Source: Mesaphorura yosii (lineage: Eukaryota > Arthropoda > Collembola > Poduromorpha > Tullbergiidae). From it: 64,000 nt of DNA. The position numbers were made by a program, and so were the translations under genes. The stretch is from positions 110,787 to 174,786 of the forward strand of contig WIXG01000150.1 of the NCBI GenBank assembly GCA_009869945.1, in the 5' to 3' direction. Every line of letters begins with the position of its first letter. Within the stretch, counting starts at the first letter, position 1. Below, one piece after another: positions 36,667-47,809 of the stretch. Under the pieces are notes generated by a model. It saw nothing but the letters and a program-made list of their open reading frames with translations, was not told the DNA's origin and ran no database searches.

Positions 36667-39600
36667 TTAGTCGTCGAATCTGATCGAGTTGACTTCCGTC
36701 GAAATGCTGCCACCTCGATAACTTCCTCGTTTCTTCTTAGTTTTCTCGTGCCTGAATGATTTTCCCTTCGTATGCTTTAAGTCCAGATTTGCTCGTTCTC
36801 CCCAAGAACCACGCGCACCTTTCTAGAAATGCAAATCAATAGAGAATTTCAATTAGAGATTGCGGGACACATAAAAAAAATAAAACGGACGGAAGGTCAG
36901 CCAATGGGTCTGGGGGACTTTTTGCCATTCGCAAATCTTGTACTCATGAATTAGCATAAATGTATTCAAATCTCCATTGAAATTGAAATCAAAATGTGAA
37001 ATGGACTTACCACTTACGTAATTTAGCATAAAAATATACTCTAATCATCGAAGGATATTTTCTTGTTCTGAGGTGGAGCGGCGGCGTCAAATCCCCCGCT
37101 CTTCCTTGGCCCTCCGAAGCCCCCGCGACCTCCCGAATCGCGTCCACGGCCTCCGCCTCTTCCGCCGCCAAAGCCAAACCCACGTCCACCTCCTCTTCCT
37201 CCACCAAAGCCACCGCCGCCACCTGGTTTTTGAGTTTGACATTTGAAACACTCAAATCTAGATGCGAAATTGCTTGTTCCACAGTTGGCATCTGGACAGG
37301 TCCAATCCCCTTCGCGTGGAGTGTTGCCTCCACTGCTCCTGTCCCCAAAGCCCCTACCTCGTCCTCCGAAGCCGCCGCGTCCTCCTCGCCCTCCAAATGG
37401 TGAACCGCCGCCAGCTCCTTCGGGTCTCTTCGTCTGGCATTTGAAGCACTCAAAACGCGACGCGAAGTTACTCGTGCCACAATTCGAATCTGGACAAGTC
37501 CAATCTCCTGGCCTTCCGCCACCAAAACCTCCACCACCGCCAACTCCGTCAGGTCTTTTCGTTTTACATTTGAAACATTCGAACCGGGATGCAAAATTGC
37601 TCTGTCCGCAGTTCTCATCGGGGCAATTCCAGTCACCTTTGGGTTCATTAAAAATAGAATGGCAAATTGCACAAATGTCTCACTGCACAACCATTGAGCT
37701 AACCGATTTCATTCACACACCTGGCTTGCTGTTTCCGCCGCTATTTCTATCATTGAATCCTCCACGTCCGCCTCGGCCAAATGAATCTCGTCCTCTGCCT
37801 CCACGGCCTCTGTCTCCTCCACTGCCACGACCTCCATGAAAACCTCCCCCGTCACCGCCCTACGAATCATTCAAGGGTTACAGATTGCTCTGTTAACTGC
37901 GTATATCGAAATGTTAATAATGTTAATGCACATCAAAAGACGTACAAGAACAGAAAGAGTCTACAGTCTAGAAGGAATAGACTTTTATTAATAGAAAGGC
38001 AAGTCGTGAGGACGGTGACCGGGAGTGGTTTCCGACTAAAATTTTAAACTTACCTTCGCACTTCGTCTTGTATAATTGGGTTTGGGCTAAATTAAAGCTA
38101 ATGAGCTAATCGACCAAGCCATGAAAAGTTGGGGACATTTGGCTGACCTCCCGTCGCCAAATGAAGCTTAACTTAGTTGCTTAAGAAAAATCGTTCTTCT
38201 CACCTTTGCCTCGAAAGAGTTGTCACTCAAGCGCATGTCAACTGGGATCTCTTCAGCCTTAATGCGTCTGAATGGTTCGGCTTTGACAGGCTTAACATTA
38301 GCATTCCCATTAGGCGTCTTATCTGTTTCGTCTTCCTCTTCGTTGTCATCTTCCTCGGAGGATTCCTCTTTTGCAGGCGTCTTCTTCACCACCGGAGCTG
38401 GTGTGGCCTTCTTTGCAGGTGGCGCATCGTCCTCGCTCTCACTGGACGAGTCTGAAGACGATTGTGCCTTCTTGTTAGCCGGCGCAGCGTCTTTGGCTTT
38501 AACGAATGCTATCGGGGCTGGAGGAGTAGGCTTCTTTTTGGTTTTGGCATCTTCTTCCGAAGAATCCGAATCAGACGAGTCTTCCTCCTTCTTGGCTGCA
38601 TTCACCTTCGATTGAACCGGAGCGGCAGGTTTCTTGGCGGGTACAGCCACTGCCGGCTTTTTCGGGGATTCATCCTCAGAAGATTCCGAATCCGATGAGT
38701 CGGAAGATTCATCTTTCTTTTTGGCTGGTGCGACTCCCTTCGCTTGCGTAGGCTTTGTTATTGGCGTAACCACTTGTTTTGTCGCGGGTTTTGTAGTCTT
38801 AGTGTCTTCGGAAGAGTCCGAATCGTCTGAGGAATCATCCGATGATTCCTGCTTCTTGCCAGCTGGTGCTTTAGTCTGTTGAGCAGGGGTGGCTGGTTTC
38901 TTCGTCACAACTGGAGGCGGGACGGGCTTCTTGTTCGGCGTGTCATCGTCTGAAGAATCATCAGAATCGGAAGATTCTTCCTTTTTCGCCGCCGGTTTTG
39001 CGACTGGTTTTTGCTGCTGCGCTGGAACAGCAGTTTTCTTTACAGCCAAAGGAGGAGCAGACTTGTTGTCGGGTGTGTCTTCATCATCCGAAGATTCAGA
39101 CGAGTCGTCTGACGATTCTGCTTTCTTTCCGACAGGTTTCTTGTTTGTTGCTTGTGTTAGTATAACTTTATTCGCCACCGCTGGAGGCGGCACAGGAGCC
39201 TTTTTCTTAGAAATCGTATCGTCATCAGAAGAATCGTCTGATGAATCATCGGAAGATTCTTCCTTCTTTTTAGTTGCGGTCGGTTTAACTTGCGGAGCAG
39301 CTACTGCGTTCGGTTTCTTTGCCACAACTGGTGTTGAAGCGGGTTTCTTGTTTGTCTCTTCTTCTGACGAATCTTCTGAAGCTGATGATGATGAATGTTT
39401 TTTAGGTTTCTTGGATTTTGGACCTCCATTCGCAACAATTGTGTCAGGCAGAGAAATTCGCCGCTTTTTGGGGCCTTGCCTGAATATCAAAAAACGAAAT
39501 AAGTCAGAAAGAAGCTCCCACTTCCACTTCGGCGAAATTAAGCATGGCAAGTTGAACTGAGTCTGAGCAAGCGTAACATTTTACTGCAGGTACTCGGGTA

Positions 39601-39849
39601 CTGGAGAATAATTAAAGGAACACTTACGCTTGGAAATACTCGAACACTTCTTGGAGCGACGTGGTTCCTTTCGGCAATGGAGTCTAATGATACAGAAGGG
39701 ATGTTTAAAATTATGCTGGACAAATTGGAAATGCAATAATTACTTACGGGATTAAGCTCCTTCTTGAAGACTGTCGCGGCGTTACCTCCTTTGCTCTTCA
39801 GGTATTCGAAGACGAGTGCGGCTAAGCCGCTATCGGTCGATGGATCCAT
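36667..39849 (-). CDS. NOLC1: Nopp140 / nucleolar and coiled-body phosphoprotein 1 (SRP40-tail isoform)
   Basis: Intrinsically disordered chaperone of box H/ACA and C/D snoRNPs that shuttles between nucleolus and Cajal bodies. Exons 39748-39849, 39628-39683, 38204-39479 and 36667-36822 give 529 residues. N-terminal LisH-like helix ([14 protein letters not shown], residues 8-25), then a basic segment (KKRRISLP), then about ten alternating acidic serine clusters ([11 protein letters not shown] type, casein kinase 2 sites by family knowledge) and Lys/Ala/Pro-rich spacers, then [14 protein letters not shown] leading into the conserved SRP40 C-terminal domain: [31 protein letters not shown] and the end NSIRFDD. 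The last intron is 1381 bp and contains the exons of the alternative tail described separately. The start ATG fits the human MADAG start region by the LisH that follows. Confidence 0.94.
37041..38086 (-). CDS. NOLC1: Alternative C-terminal exons of Nopp140: RGG repeats with three RanBP2-type zinc fingers
   Basis: Three exons (38054-38086, 37721-37859, 37041-37636) lie inside the last Nopp140 intron on the same strand. The donor after the FEAK codons of the big Nopp140 exon is phase 0, and the first exon here also starts in phase 0, so splicing gives [15 protein letters not shown] followed by an RGG domain and a stop: a 733-residue isoform. The tail has glycine/arginine repeats ([13 protein letters not shown] and similar) and three near-identical zinc fingers of the form [24 protein letters not shown]. 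Fly Nopp140 is known to have an RGG splice isoform, and this matches it in position; the zinc fingers are an addition. Read alone, it would be mistaken for a FUS/TAF15-like gene, but it has no start codon or RRM of its own. Confidence 0.8.
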
Positions 39850-40748
39850 CTTTGCAACTTCGTCAAATAACTTAAGCGAGAATTGCGTAAATTACAATGA
39901 TTGACTTCGTTTGTGTGGATTGATTGATATAATGTGTAGATGCTATCGAATGCCTTGCACATAAACTGCCAGATTTATTTAATCCAAATCACTCCTTCCT
40001 TAGCTTGGGTCTTACTGTAATTACGAAAGAGATCACTTCACAATTAAACTCGCCAACTCGAGACTCGCACGCTGCTTGCCACAGTTTTAATTATGAACTG
40101 AACCGACGCGTGCTTTCCATGCCTTGCAGCTTCAAACATTGAATTCCTCTCAAAGCACATTTTCCGTCGTACTTTACCCAAGGCATAGCCCACTGCACAT
40201 GCTCGACCCCAGAAACAGCATGCGTTTTACTGATGACGACACAGGCCATGGAGCGGCGCGGCGAACCAACTTCTGCACCAAGGAAAGTACAACATGATAC
40301 GATTCAAAGCGAAACGAGCCAAATGAAATCATGAAATGAAATGATCAGCCAAGTTTCACATGAGAAGTGAGAAGACAAAATTGGTAAACAAAGTAAACGA
40401 ACAAGACTGAGCAGTTAACTTCGAGTTAATCGTAATCAGTGAATAGTAACGTGTGTGTGGCGACCAACTAATCCCGAAGGCCGCCAGGGTATGAAGACTT
40501 AAGAGCAGTTGTATCGCTGATGCAGTGCTTCAGCCTGTTCAGTGGAATATTATAAAGGAAGCGACGCTAGTTGCAGCCGGACGCCGGAAGTGAAGTCGGT
40601 AAGAACATTCAAATGCTTGAAAATTGAAAGCAAGACAAGATCCCCACAGCACAGCTTCTAGAATGTGCTAACTTTTTTTTAACACAGAAGGCAAATTCAT
40701 TCTGTTTGGACAGCCTAATCTGACGGCGGCTTCTAGTCGTCGGTCATC
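39850..40748. promoter_or_regulatory. RMI1: Divergent promoter region of Nopp140 and RMI1
   Basis: 899 bp between divergent start codons. On the plus strand a likely 5' UTR intron of RMI1 runs 40599-40687 (GTAAGA donor, polypyrimidine tract and ACAG acceptor). No ORF of note and no clear TATA box. Confidence 0.5.
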
Positions 40749-41630
40749 ATGACGCAGGCCCGTTGCCATCAACTTATGAAGCAAATGCGAGAAGAGCTTC
40801 ATTACACGTGCACCTTCGAATGGGTCGAGGCGTGTGTGGATTGGGTGGATTCGGAATTTGGTAAAGGGGTAAGATCACAAAATGTATCTTCGGTGGGCTG
40901 TTCTAATATTTAATGAATATTCAACGGATTGTGGATTTGTATTGAAGGATATTACCCGCGTTAATGACTTTTACATGGAGCACCTGAAACTACAATGGGC
41001 GGATGCAGACCTGAAGCATATGGAATCCAAATGCCTGCCCCCGAAACTAATCGACACAAAATTAGTTACACTGCCTGGCACGTATGGACTTCAGGTACGC
41101 CTCTTCTTTTCCAGCGTACGCTTAATTTATTCAAATCGCAGCAAATTGACGCTTCTAGATTAATTCGGTGCAAGACATTGGAGAATCTGCATATTCTCAG
41201 TACAATAAGATAAAGAAACTGGAAAACGAAAATACCAATGTTGCTGCAACCGATACTACGGAGTTCATTCCTAGCTGGCAACCGAAGCCGAGACGCTGTT
41301 TGTACCTGACTGTTACCGACGGAACTCAAACAGTATTTGGAATGGAGATTGAACACATTTCCTCTTTGTCCCTTCACGGAATTAAACCGGGTTCTAAGGT
41401 TCAAATAAATTAACTTGTCATTCAGCTGTAATATTCAGGATACACGATTTCACGTTTCGTCTCAATTTTCGTAGATTCTCGTAAAGGGACCGGTCGACTG
41501 CCGTAAAGGAGTCCTGCATTTGAAACCTCAACACGTGGAAGTTATCGGTGGAATAGTCGACGATTTGGTGGAGCCGAATAAAGTCGAAAACGTCCTCGCA
41601 CAAATTTTGGATATTGAAAACAGACAGTAA
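40749..41630 (+). CDS. RMI1: RecQ-mediated genome instability protein 1, short form
   Basis: Scaffold of the BLM-TopoIIIalpha dissolvasome that resolves double Holliday junctions. Exons 40749-40868, 40948-41094, 41159-41398 and 41475-41630, all phase 0, give 220 residues. The N-terminal helical domain has WVEACVDWV (human WLEACINWI). The OB-fold core has YGLQINSVQDIGESAYSQ, QPKPRRCLYLTVTDG, GMEIEHISSLSLHGIKPGSK and CRKGVLHLKPQHVEVIGG, each matching human RMI1. The protein stops soon after the OB fold, lacking the second OB domain of the 625-residue human protein that binds RMI2. TDRD3 shares the OB fold, but it has a different N-terminus and a Tudor domain, which is absent here. AATAAA lies near 41789. 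Confidence 0.88.
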
Positions 41631-42856
41631 GATAGATAGTGTCTTCCTGATTTTTTAAATGTTATCCTTCTCTTTCACATTTTTTGAGCTCAAACTTCCA
41701 AGGTTCCAAGTCGTTCCAGTTTTACGTGCTGTTTATCACTTTTACCCTACGCGAGTTGTTCGGAATTCATTATGTAACGCTTAAATATTATAATAAACAC
41801 GCAATCCACGTTTGGGGCGAACGGACAACACATAGTAATTGCCTAATATCCACATCAGTATGATCGGCTGTCGATTCAGGCTTAGGCTTAGTAATTTCCA
41901 AATTACAGTTGAGTTTTGATTCGAATCTATATTCTAATTCGACAACCTGCAATCCTGCAGAGATCATCTTCTACTTGATCTCTTGGTGTGACAAATCGCA
42001 TACCCAAAACTCTTGTTTTTGTCATATACTACTGAATTGATGCTAATGTCATTTTTTGTCATCTTTTCTACTCTTCATCGTCTGACAAGCGGTTCCAGAT
42101 AAGAAAGCTCCCAAAACTAAAGATCACAGGTGTCATATTACTTTGTGGTAATTAGTACATTAGTTCAGTCTGCTCTTGCCGTTCCAAGTTAAAGGTTCCC
42201 TGTCAGGGACGTCCTTTGTTCCTTCCACATTGAGCCCTCAGCCGTCGTCACACGTCGAGTCGTAACCAAATCACGATAGTCATCTTATCGTGTACTCACT
42301 TTAACTCACAGCTTTATGAGAAATCGTTATCAGTAGCTGAGTAACGGCTCACCTGTGCCATTTAACCGACTGTGGATTTAATTAAGTTACTCAGCAGAAC
42401 GCAACGTGAGTATGTTTACGGTGCAAATTGCACTCATTTGGTTTCAGTTCATTGCATTCGAGTCTGGTACTGGAGACTAAATAATGGCATGCATTTGACC
42501 TTCAGCTTTTAACACGCTGCTGCGCTGCTAATTATTTGCATCTGAACTCATTTAACGTCAGAGCAAACTGAAATAGTTGGTTGGATTACAGTGACAGTTC
42601 ACTGCCAGCAATTTTAGTGTTGTGTCCATTTCGAGTTAAAGACTAAGAAAGACCTTTCGATCGAAAAATGTCCCACATTTATCGACGCTCCAGTGAGATT
42701 TTGCTTTGAGTCAGCCTTGTACGTGAACTTCAGCCTCTCACACATTTCTATTGAACTAATTGATGAAGTTAGTTAACTTAACACACGTATGTGCCTTGGA
42801 ATTAATTGTCGGCTTTGGTTGATGTTCAGTCGTACTTGCCGCTCATCAACTACCAA
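41631..42856. other. Spacer between RMI1 and the MATE-like gene
   Basis: RMI1 3' UTR with AATAAA near 41789, then upstream sequence of the transporter. A possible 3' splice site (GATGTTCAG) at 42821-42829 suggests a 5' UTR intron or an upstream coding exon of the transporter that I could not locate. Confidence 0.45.
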
Positions 42857-44473
42857 ATGCCCCACAATGATTTCGACGGGAGTTCGACCGTTCCACTTCT
42901 TGGAGGTAGAACTAAAGTAACTTCTTCTGGCCTAGCATCGTCACCGTCCAGCAGGCGTCGAATTAGAAGTCCGCACCTGCAATCGATCGCCAAGATGAAA
43001 GCCAAGACTGAAGTTCCGCGAATTGCAGCCGCCTCGGAGGACAGTGCGCCCTGTACGTTACTGATTCCATTGCAATTTCTATACCGAGTTTTCATTCCAT
43101 CACGAATCTTCCTGAAATTCTTCATCGCCGCACTGATTCCAGCGATAGCCGACCAAATCATTCCCCTCTTTTTCACTGGCCAAATTCCTGACGAGTCCAC
43201 CCTCTCCATCTCATCACAGTTCATTTTCATCAGTATCATCATCGAAGTGATTCAAGAAGGTATTGTCAACAGTATTTTCTTCTACATTGGACAAAACTAC
43301 AAGGAACACAAGCCGCTGGCTTTGCAAGGCCTGAAAATTTGTATCGTGCTCGCATTCCTGCTCGGATCACTGCTGACCGTATTCATCCTCTTATTCGCGA
43401 AACAATTTGTCTCATTTATCGACACTCCGACAAATATCACAGAATCGACTGAATTCTTCCTGTGGACAAGTGCGTTCAGCTTTCCATTGACACTGACCTC
43501 CGCTGTGCTGTCAAATTATTTGTACATTACGACGCATTGGCTACTAGTCTTTGCCCAGCTCTCGCAAGTGTGCTGTTCATTGTTAATTAACATGGCGTTG
43601 TTCGGCCAGCAGAGTTCAAGCCTCCCGTCTCTTCGGTGGGGAGTTCACGAGCTGGGCTACTACAAAATCATCACGGCAGTGGTCAATCTGACGATCAATC
43701 TGATATTTTTGCACGTGATAGAATGCATGAGTCCAATATACTTCATACGCCGTGTTCCGTTTCTATACGACATGAAATCAAACTTCAAAACCCTATTCAA
43801 AGTGAGTTGGGGCAATTTTGGTGATTCTGCCGTGCGAAACTTCTTTTACTTCATGGTCACACTGAAGTTTATAAACTATTTGGGCGAGACAGAGACTGGT
43901 GCTTGGGGACTCCTGAATTCACTGATTTGGAGTCTGCTGCTGATTCCGTCGTACGCAACTGCAAATTACATCAAAGTGTGCGTGGGGCATGTGGCCCACA
44001 ACCAGAACTTGAAGCTTCGGATGAAAAAAGTGGCGAAAGTCTCATTCTTGTCATTGAGCGCGTGGTTGGCCGTCCTGGCATTGTGTTCCGGCCTACTTTG
44101 GCCAAGCATGGCAGCCTGGTTCAGTCAGTCAAACGCCAAGATACAGGAAATGTCTGCTACAATGTTTTATCAAGTTGGTTGGATTTTTATCATCTTCAGC
44201 TATAACAATGCGATGGACAGCTTGTTCTTTGGGACGGGCAGGACAGAGTACATATTTTATCAATCTCTCGGTACAAACTTGCTTGTTTATTTTGTACCGT
44301 GGATTCTGTATTTAAGCAATATGCTGGAGCCCACGCTGTGGTGGGTTCTCGGCCTTTACATTGCTGGGATGCTAGTCGACTTTTGTCTGACGAGCTTGTT
44401 TTGCCTTCAATTGTGGAAACAAATTCCATCTGCGTCAGCAGTCATAAGTCATCCCGGAGAATCTCAAGATTAG
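42857..44473 (+). CDS. MATE-like (MOP superfamily) multidrug exporter, intronless coding region
   Basis: Polytopic membrane protein of 538 residues in a single exon, with about 12 hydrophobic helices in two similar halves, a cytosolic Ser/Arg/Lys-rich N-terminus (SSPSSRRRIRSPH) and a short hydrophilic tail. The overall size and helix pattern, the first-helix pairing (FFIAALIPAIADQIIPLFFTG) and conserved W and G positions in the second half (VSWGNFGDSA) suit MATE or related MOP-superfamily exporters, which swap H+ or Na+ for organic cations. I do not recognise a close orthologue, and substrate specificity is unknown. The start is the first in-frame ATG (42857); an open frame continues upstream to 42806 without ATG. 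AATAAA lies at 44637-44642. The lack of introns is striking here. Confidence 0.7.
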   Translation: MPHNDFDGSSTVPLLGGRTKVTSSGLASSPSSRRRIRSPHLQSIAKMKAKTEVPRIAAASEDSAPCTLLIPLQFLYRVFIPSRIFLKFFIAALIPAIADQIIPLFFTGQIPDESTLSISSQFIFISIIIEVIQEGIVNSIFFYIGQNYKEHKPLALQGLKICIVLAFLLGSLLTVFILLFAKQFVSFIDTPTNITESTEFFLWTSAFSFPLTLTSAVLSNYLYITTHWLLVFAQLSQVCCSLLINMALFGQQSSSLPSLRWGVHELGYYKIITAVVNLTINLIFLHVIECMSPIYFIRRVPFLYDMKSNFKTLFKVSWGNFGDSAVRNFFYFMVTLKFINYLGETETGAWGLLNSLIWSLLLIPSYATANYIKVCVGHVAHNQNLKLRMKKVAKVSFLSLSAWLAVLALCSGLLWPSMAAWFSQSNAKIQEMSATMFYQVGWIFIIFSYNNAMDSLFFGTGRTEYIFYQSLGTNLLVYFVPWILYLSNMLEPTLWWVLGLYIAGMLVDFCLTSLFCLQLWKQIPSASAVISHPGESQD

Positions 44474-44593
44474 TAGGAAGTGCTGAAGACTAAGAATCAT
44501 CGACGCCAACTTCTGTCTGACTCACTACAAAGACCGATTAAGATGATCGTAAACTTTTCGATGAGCGATTTCAGTGAGCTTCGTGAATGTGAC

Positions 44594-44642
44594 TTTATTG
44601 ACAAGCGTGTTTTCGCAATTTGCATTGCTTATATTTAATAAA
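44594..44642. terminator. Overlapping poly(A) signals of the MATE-like gene and EDEM2
   Basis: Plus-strand AATAAA at 44637-44642 and minus-strand AATAAA at 44594-44599 lie within 50 bp between two convergent stop codons (44473 and 44682). The signals are crossed: each lies beyond the other, so the mature 3' ends should overlap. Confidence 0.5.
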
Positions 44643-44681
44643 ATAAATAATTCATTTTACGCTTAGTGTATGCTAAGTATC

Positions 44682-47600
44682 TTATGTATCTAACGTTGAC
44701 CTTAAAAACAAAAATCTATCACTAAAGTCGATGTTTTTACATTTTAATACGTCGTAGTCAGTTAGGAAACTTTTCGTTAGATTAAAATCTCGTACAAATC
44801 TCTCATTTGTCGTTTTGTCCAGGATTCTTTCGTAAAAATTTTGCACGTCAAATGTTTCCGAAGGCAGCAGTTGCCCAATCAGTTCCGGAAATTTTCGTAC
44901 CCACTTTAGTGAGAAGTAAAAGGAAAGGCTTTGTCCGGTGGGCGTCGTCCCGAAAATTAAATCTAAGTTTGGATTTTCCTTATCCTGCATTATTCTGGAC
45001 TTTTGCCGTTGTTTACGAGCCTGGTCGGTTGTCTTCTTTGGTTTTGCGGTGTCTTCAGATTTTGGAGTCGCCGTCAGCTTTTGGTTCTCAAACGATTCAA
45101 TGAGCTTCTGCACCTCTTCAGCGTCCATTCTCCTCGTTGTTGTACCATCGTTTGTGACCCACGACGTTCCCTCTTTCCCTATTGGGACCGGTTCTATTGG
45201 CCCGAACTCCACGTTCTGCATTTTGAAAGGAGTTCCCATGCTCAGCCCATCCTCTCGGGTTGCTGGCCCTTTGCTTAGTAGAGGGGCCAACTGTTTCTGC
45301 TGCTCGTCGAATAGTTTGTTTAACAGATTTTCCAGTGCATTTGCTTTGTCTCGCACGATGTTGCCAATGTCCTTCTTCTTCACTTTGTAGCCGTACTTGT
45401 ACAAGACTAATGGATTGACGTTCGTACAGGAGTTTTCATTTTTTACGGGTGTCATCTCAGGCTCAAATTGCAATTCAGTTACTAATGTTTCCAATTTCTT
45501 CAAAAGGTCCGCGGACGAAAAGGTGACACTCGGCCTCGGTTTTGACCTTCTGATGATTGTTCCGATAGCTGGCACGAAGTCTGCTGGGTTTTGCTTCGGT
45601 GGTGTGTCTTTGATAACCTGTGGCTTGCTTGGAGGTGGGTCATTTGGAGCAGGTTTGCTCGGTTTCGTCTTGTTCTCTTTCTTGACCTCTCTCTCCTCCA
45701 CCTCTTCTTCCTTTGGTTCAAATTTTTTCTTTAGTGATCTCCCCTCGAATTTTGTAGAAGTTCTATACTCGTCAATTATTGCGACTTCCTCGTGCAGCTC
45801 AGCTTCGGTCACCCCAGTGCAACAGTGAAGGGCGGATGGATCGATGGGATGCGCTTCCGTGTTGAAGACATAGCCTCCAGCATAAAGTGTGCACTCACCC
45901 AATGGATTCGTTATGACCGTGTAATCGTCCCCGTCGTTGTGGAGAAAATTGTCCGGATCAAAAAGGAGGTACAGGTATTTCACCGTCTCAGACAAGAAAA
46001 ACGACTCCATGCGATCTTCCAGCGTAAGCGTAGTGACATCTCGAATTGTGGCGAATCCGCAATGAGTCTTTGCATTTCTTTCGATACTCCTTAGCATATC
46101 TTCTCCAATTTCTAACATAAATGGATTTCGGGTGGCTCGATACAAGTACATGGCTGACTCCATCAGTTCAGGTCTCAATGGGTAGCCTTAGAATAGAAGA
46201 ACGATGTTCAGAAATTAAATAATCCACCTGCTGGCCGAAGCCACTCAAGGAGCATTTAGTTATTAACCTTCCCTCTGATGACTAGCTTTTCCCTGAAGGA
46301 TATTATAAAGCTCAGGGAGGCCTCCGTATTGCTTCCATATTCTATGGTAGTTGGTAATCGCCTTCATCGCAGGCCGAAATTCTCCAATTAAAGAAAGCAA
46401 TCCAGGCCAGAATGACTCCAAGCTAAACAAATTCGTGTGCTATTAGCAAAAGTTTTGTTTACAGACTGTTGATGAATCGTCACCTTTGGAATGTGGTAGC
46501 TGACACATGTCCTTGTTGCATTGTTGCCCAAATGTACCATCCTCCTTTATCCAAGTGCTTCTCTATAGCATTGAAGCTGACTCGGAACATATGCATCAAC
46601 TCTGGCTTCTGAAGCAAAAGTGCCCCTTTGACCAGATACTCGAAGAACGAATCAACTCCAGCTCCGATGCCTGAATCAACCGCTGTCCACTTCCCGCTTT
46701 CTGTATCAATATGGTTGCCAAATAAATCTAATTTGGATCTTCTTGTATATAGGGAATGTAGCGCTCGCAGTGCGACCTGGAATATTTCGCATCATTGAAG
46801 TATTGAACAAAATGAAGTGAAATGTGTTAACCTTTTCATAAAGAGGATCTCCAGTCAGTCGAGATAGCGCCCCAAATTCGATGATAAAGGTTCCCACGCC
46901 TGCAGTGCATGTTATTGGCGTTTCTTTTCGTGGAACTCCAAATCTCAAATTGACGGTTCCATAAGGCATTCCAGTGGTAGAATCAAACGCTGAAAAGTGC
47001 AATGCGTCATTTCCCTAATCATTGGTCACCGGCCCGAGCCCATTATAGCCAGAGACAGCCATCAGTGGCCTGGTGCGTACCTGGTAGAAGTTTGCGTGCT
47101 ACTTTTTCAGCTAGTCGTAATAATGGTCCATTGCAAGGCCAGCCTCGTTCCACTTGCATTCCAGCCCTAACAGAGGCGTAAGGGGCATCAAAAATAGGCA
47201 ATATGCAGATGACACATGCACGAGGGAAGGTGATATATCTGAATGATTTCTTACTTGTGGCTTAGAAGGTGAGCACTCAAAAGTCCTCCAATTATCCTGA
47301 TATTTGTCTCAAACACCGAAACATTGATATTCATATCAAATTGTGCATTGTCAATGATAAGTTGAGCTACGCGTCTGAATTCGGAATAGTTGCCTATCAC
47401 AGCTAATGTGTCCAGGGTATCAATCAAGGTCAAAGAATAACTGTGTGGAATTGTAAAAATTAATAAATGATGACGCTTCTTGTTTTATTTGAAAGTCAAA
47501 CCTTCCCCATGTGTCCACTCCATCACAGGTCAAAGGACGAAGTTCATCGTACGGATACGCATTTGCAACATAATTATCATAAGCGTAGTAGAACATGGAC

Positions 47601-47809
47601 TTGACTTCATCCCTAAAATTCAAATAAGAAATATTCATCAATTTCAACCCGTTCAAGCCCAGAGAAGCGAGTTGACGGTTACGATGCCATACTAACCTTA
47701 ACTGAGCCAGCCTGACTTCATCATAAGTTCGGACAGCTACGATTGGGTTTAAATTAACCGATGCGAAGAGCCAGACGGTGGCAAATACGATGAACGGCCA
47801 TGCTGGCAT
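44682..47809 (-). CDS. EDEM2: ER degradation-enhancing alpha-mannosidase-like protein 2 with long C-terminal extension
   Basis: Glycosyl hydrolase family 47 protein of the ER lumen that starts mannose trimming for ER-associated degradation. Exons 47697-47809, 47502-47612, 47255-47440, 47081-47166, 46832-46989, 46484-46776, 46268-46422 and 44682-46186 give 868 residues. A signal peptide ([15 protein letters not shown]) leads into GH47 with [38 protein letters not shown], [17 protein letters not shown] block ([17 protein letters not shown]), [49 protein letters not shown] and [16 protein letters not shown] near residue 490. Beyond that, about 380 residues follow, compared with roughly 90 in human EDEM2: a charged Lys/Glu/Pro-rich stretch, then a partly helical segment ending in [12 protein letters not shown]. 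The extension shows no known domain. The nearest family match is EDEM2 rather than EDEM1 or EDEM3. Confidence 0.93.

Noticed and set aside
37007-37859. Independent FUS/TAF15/cabeza-like RNA-binding gene
   Set aside because: The zinc-finger and RGG exons have no start codon or RRM, and their phase fits exactly to the Nopp140 donor, so they are better explained as alternative Nopp140 exons.
38177-39560. Long plus-strand open frames opposite Nopp140
   Set aside because: These are mirror images of Ser/Asp/Lys-repeat codons on the minus strand; they have low complexity and no family resemblance.
44807-46094. Plus-strand open frames opposite EDEM2
   Set aside because: Antisense shadows of the long EDEM2 last exon; no recognisable domain.
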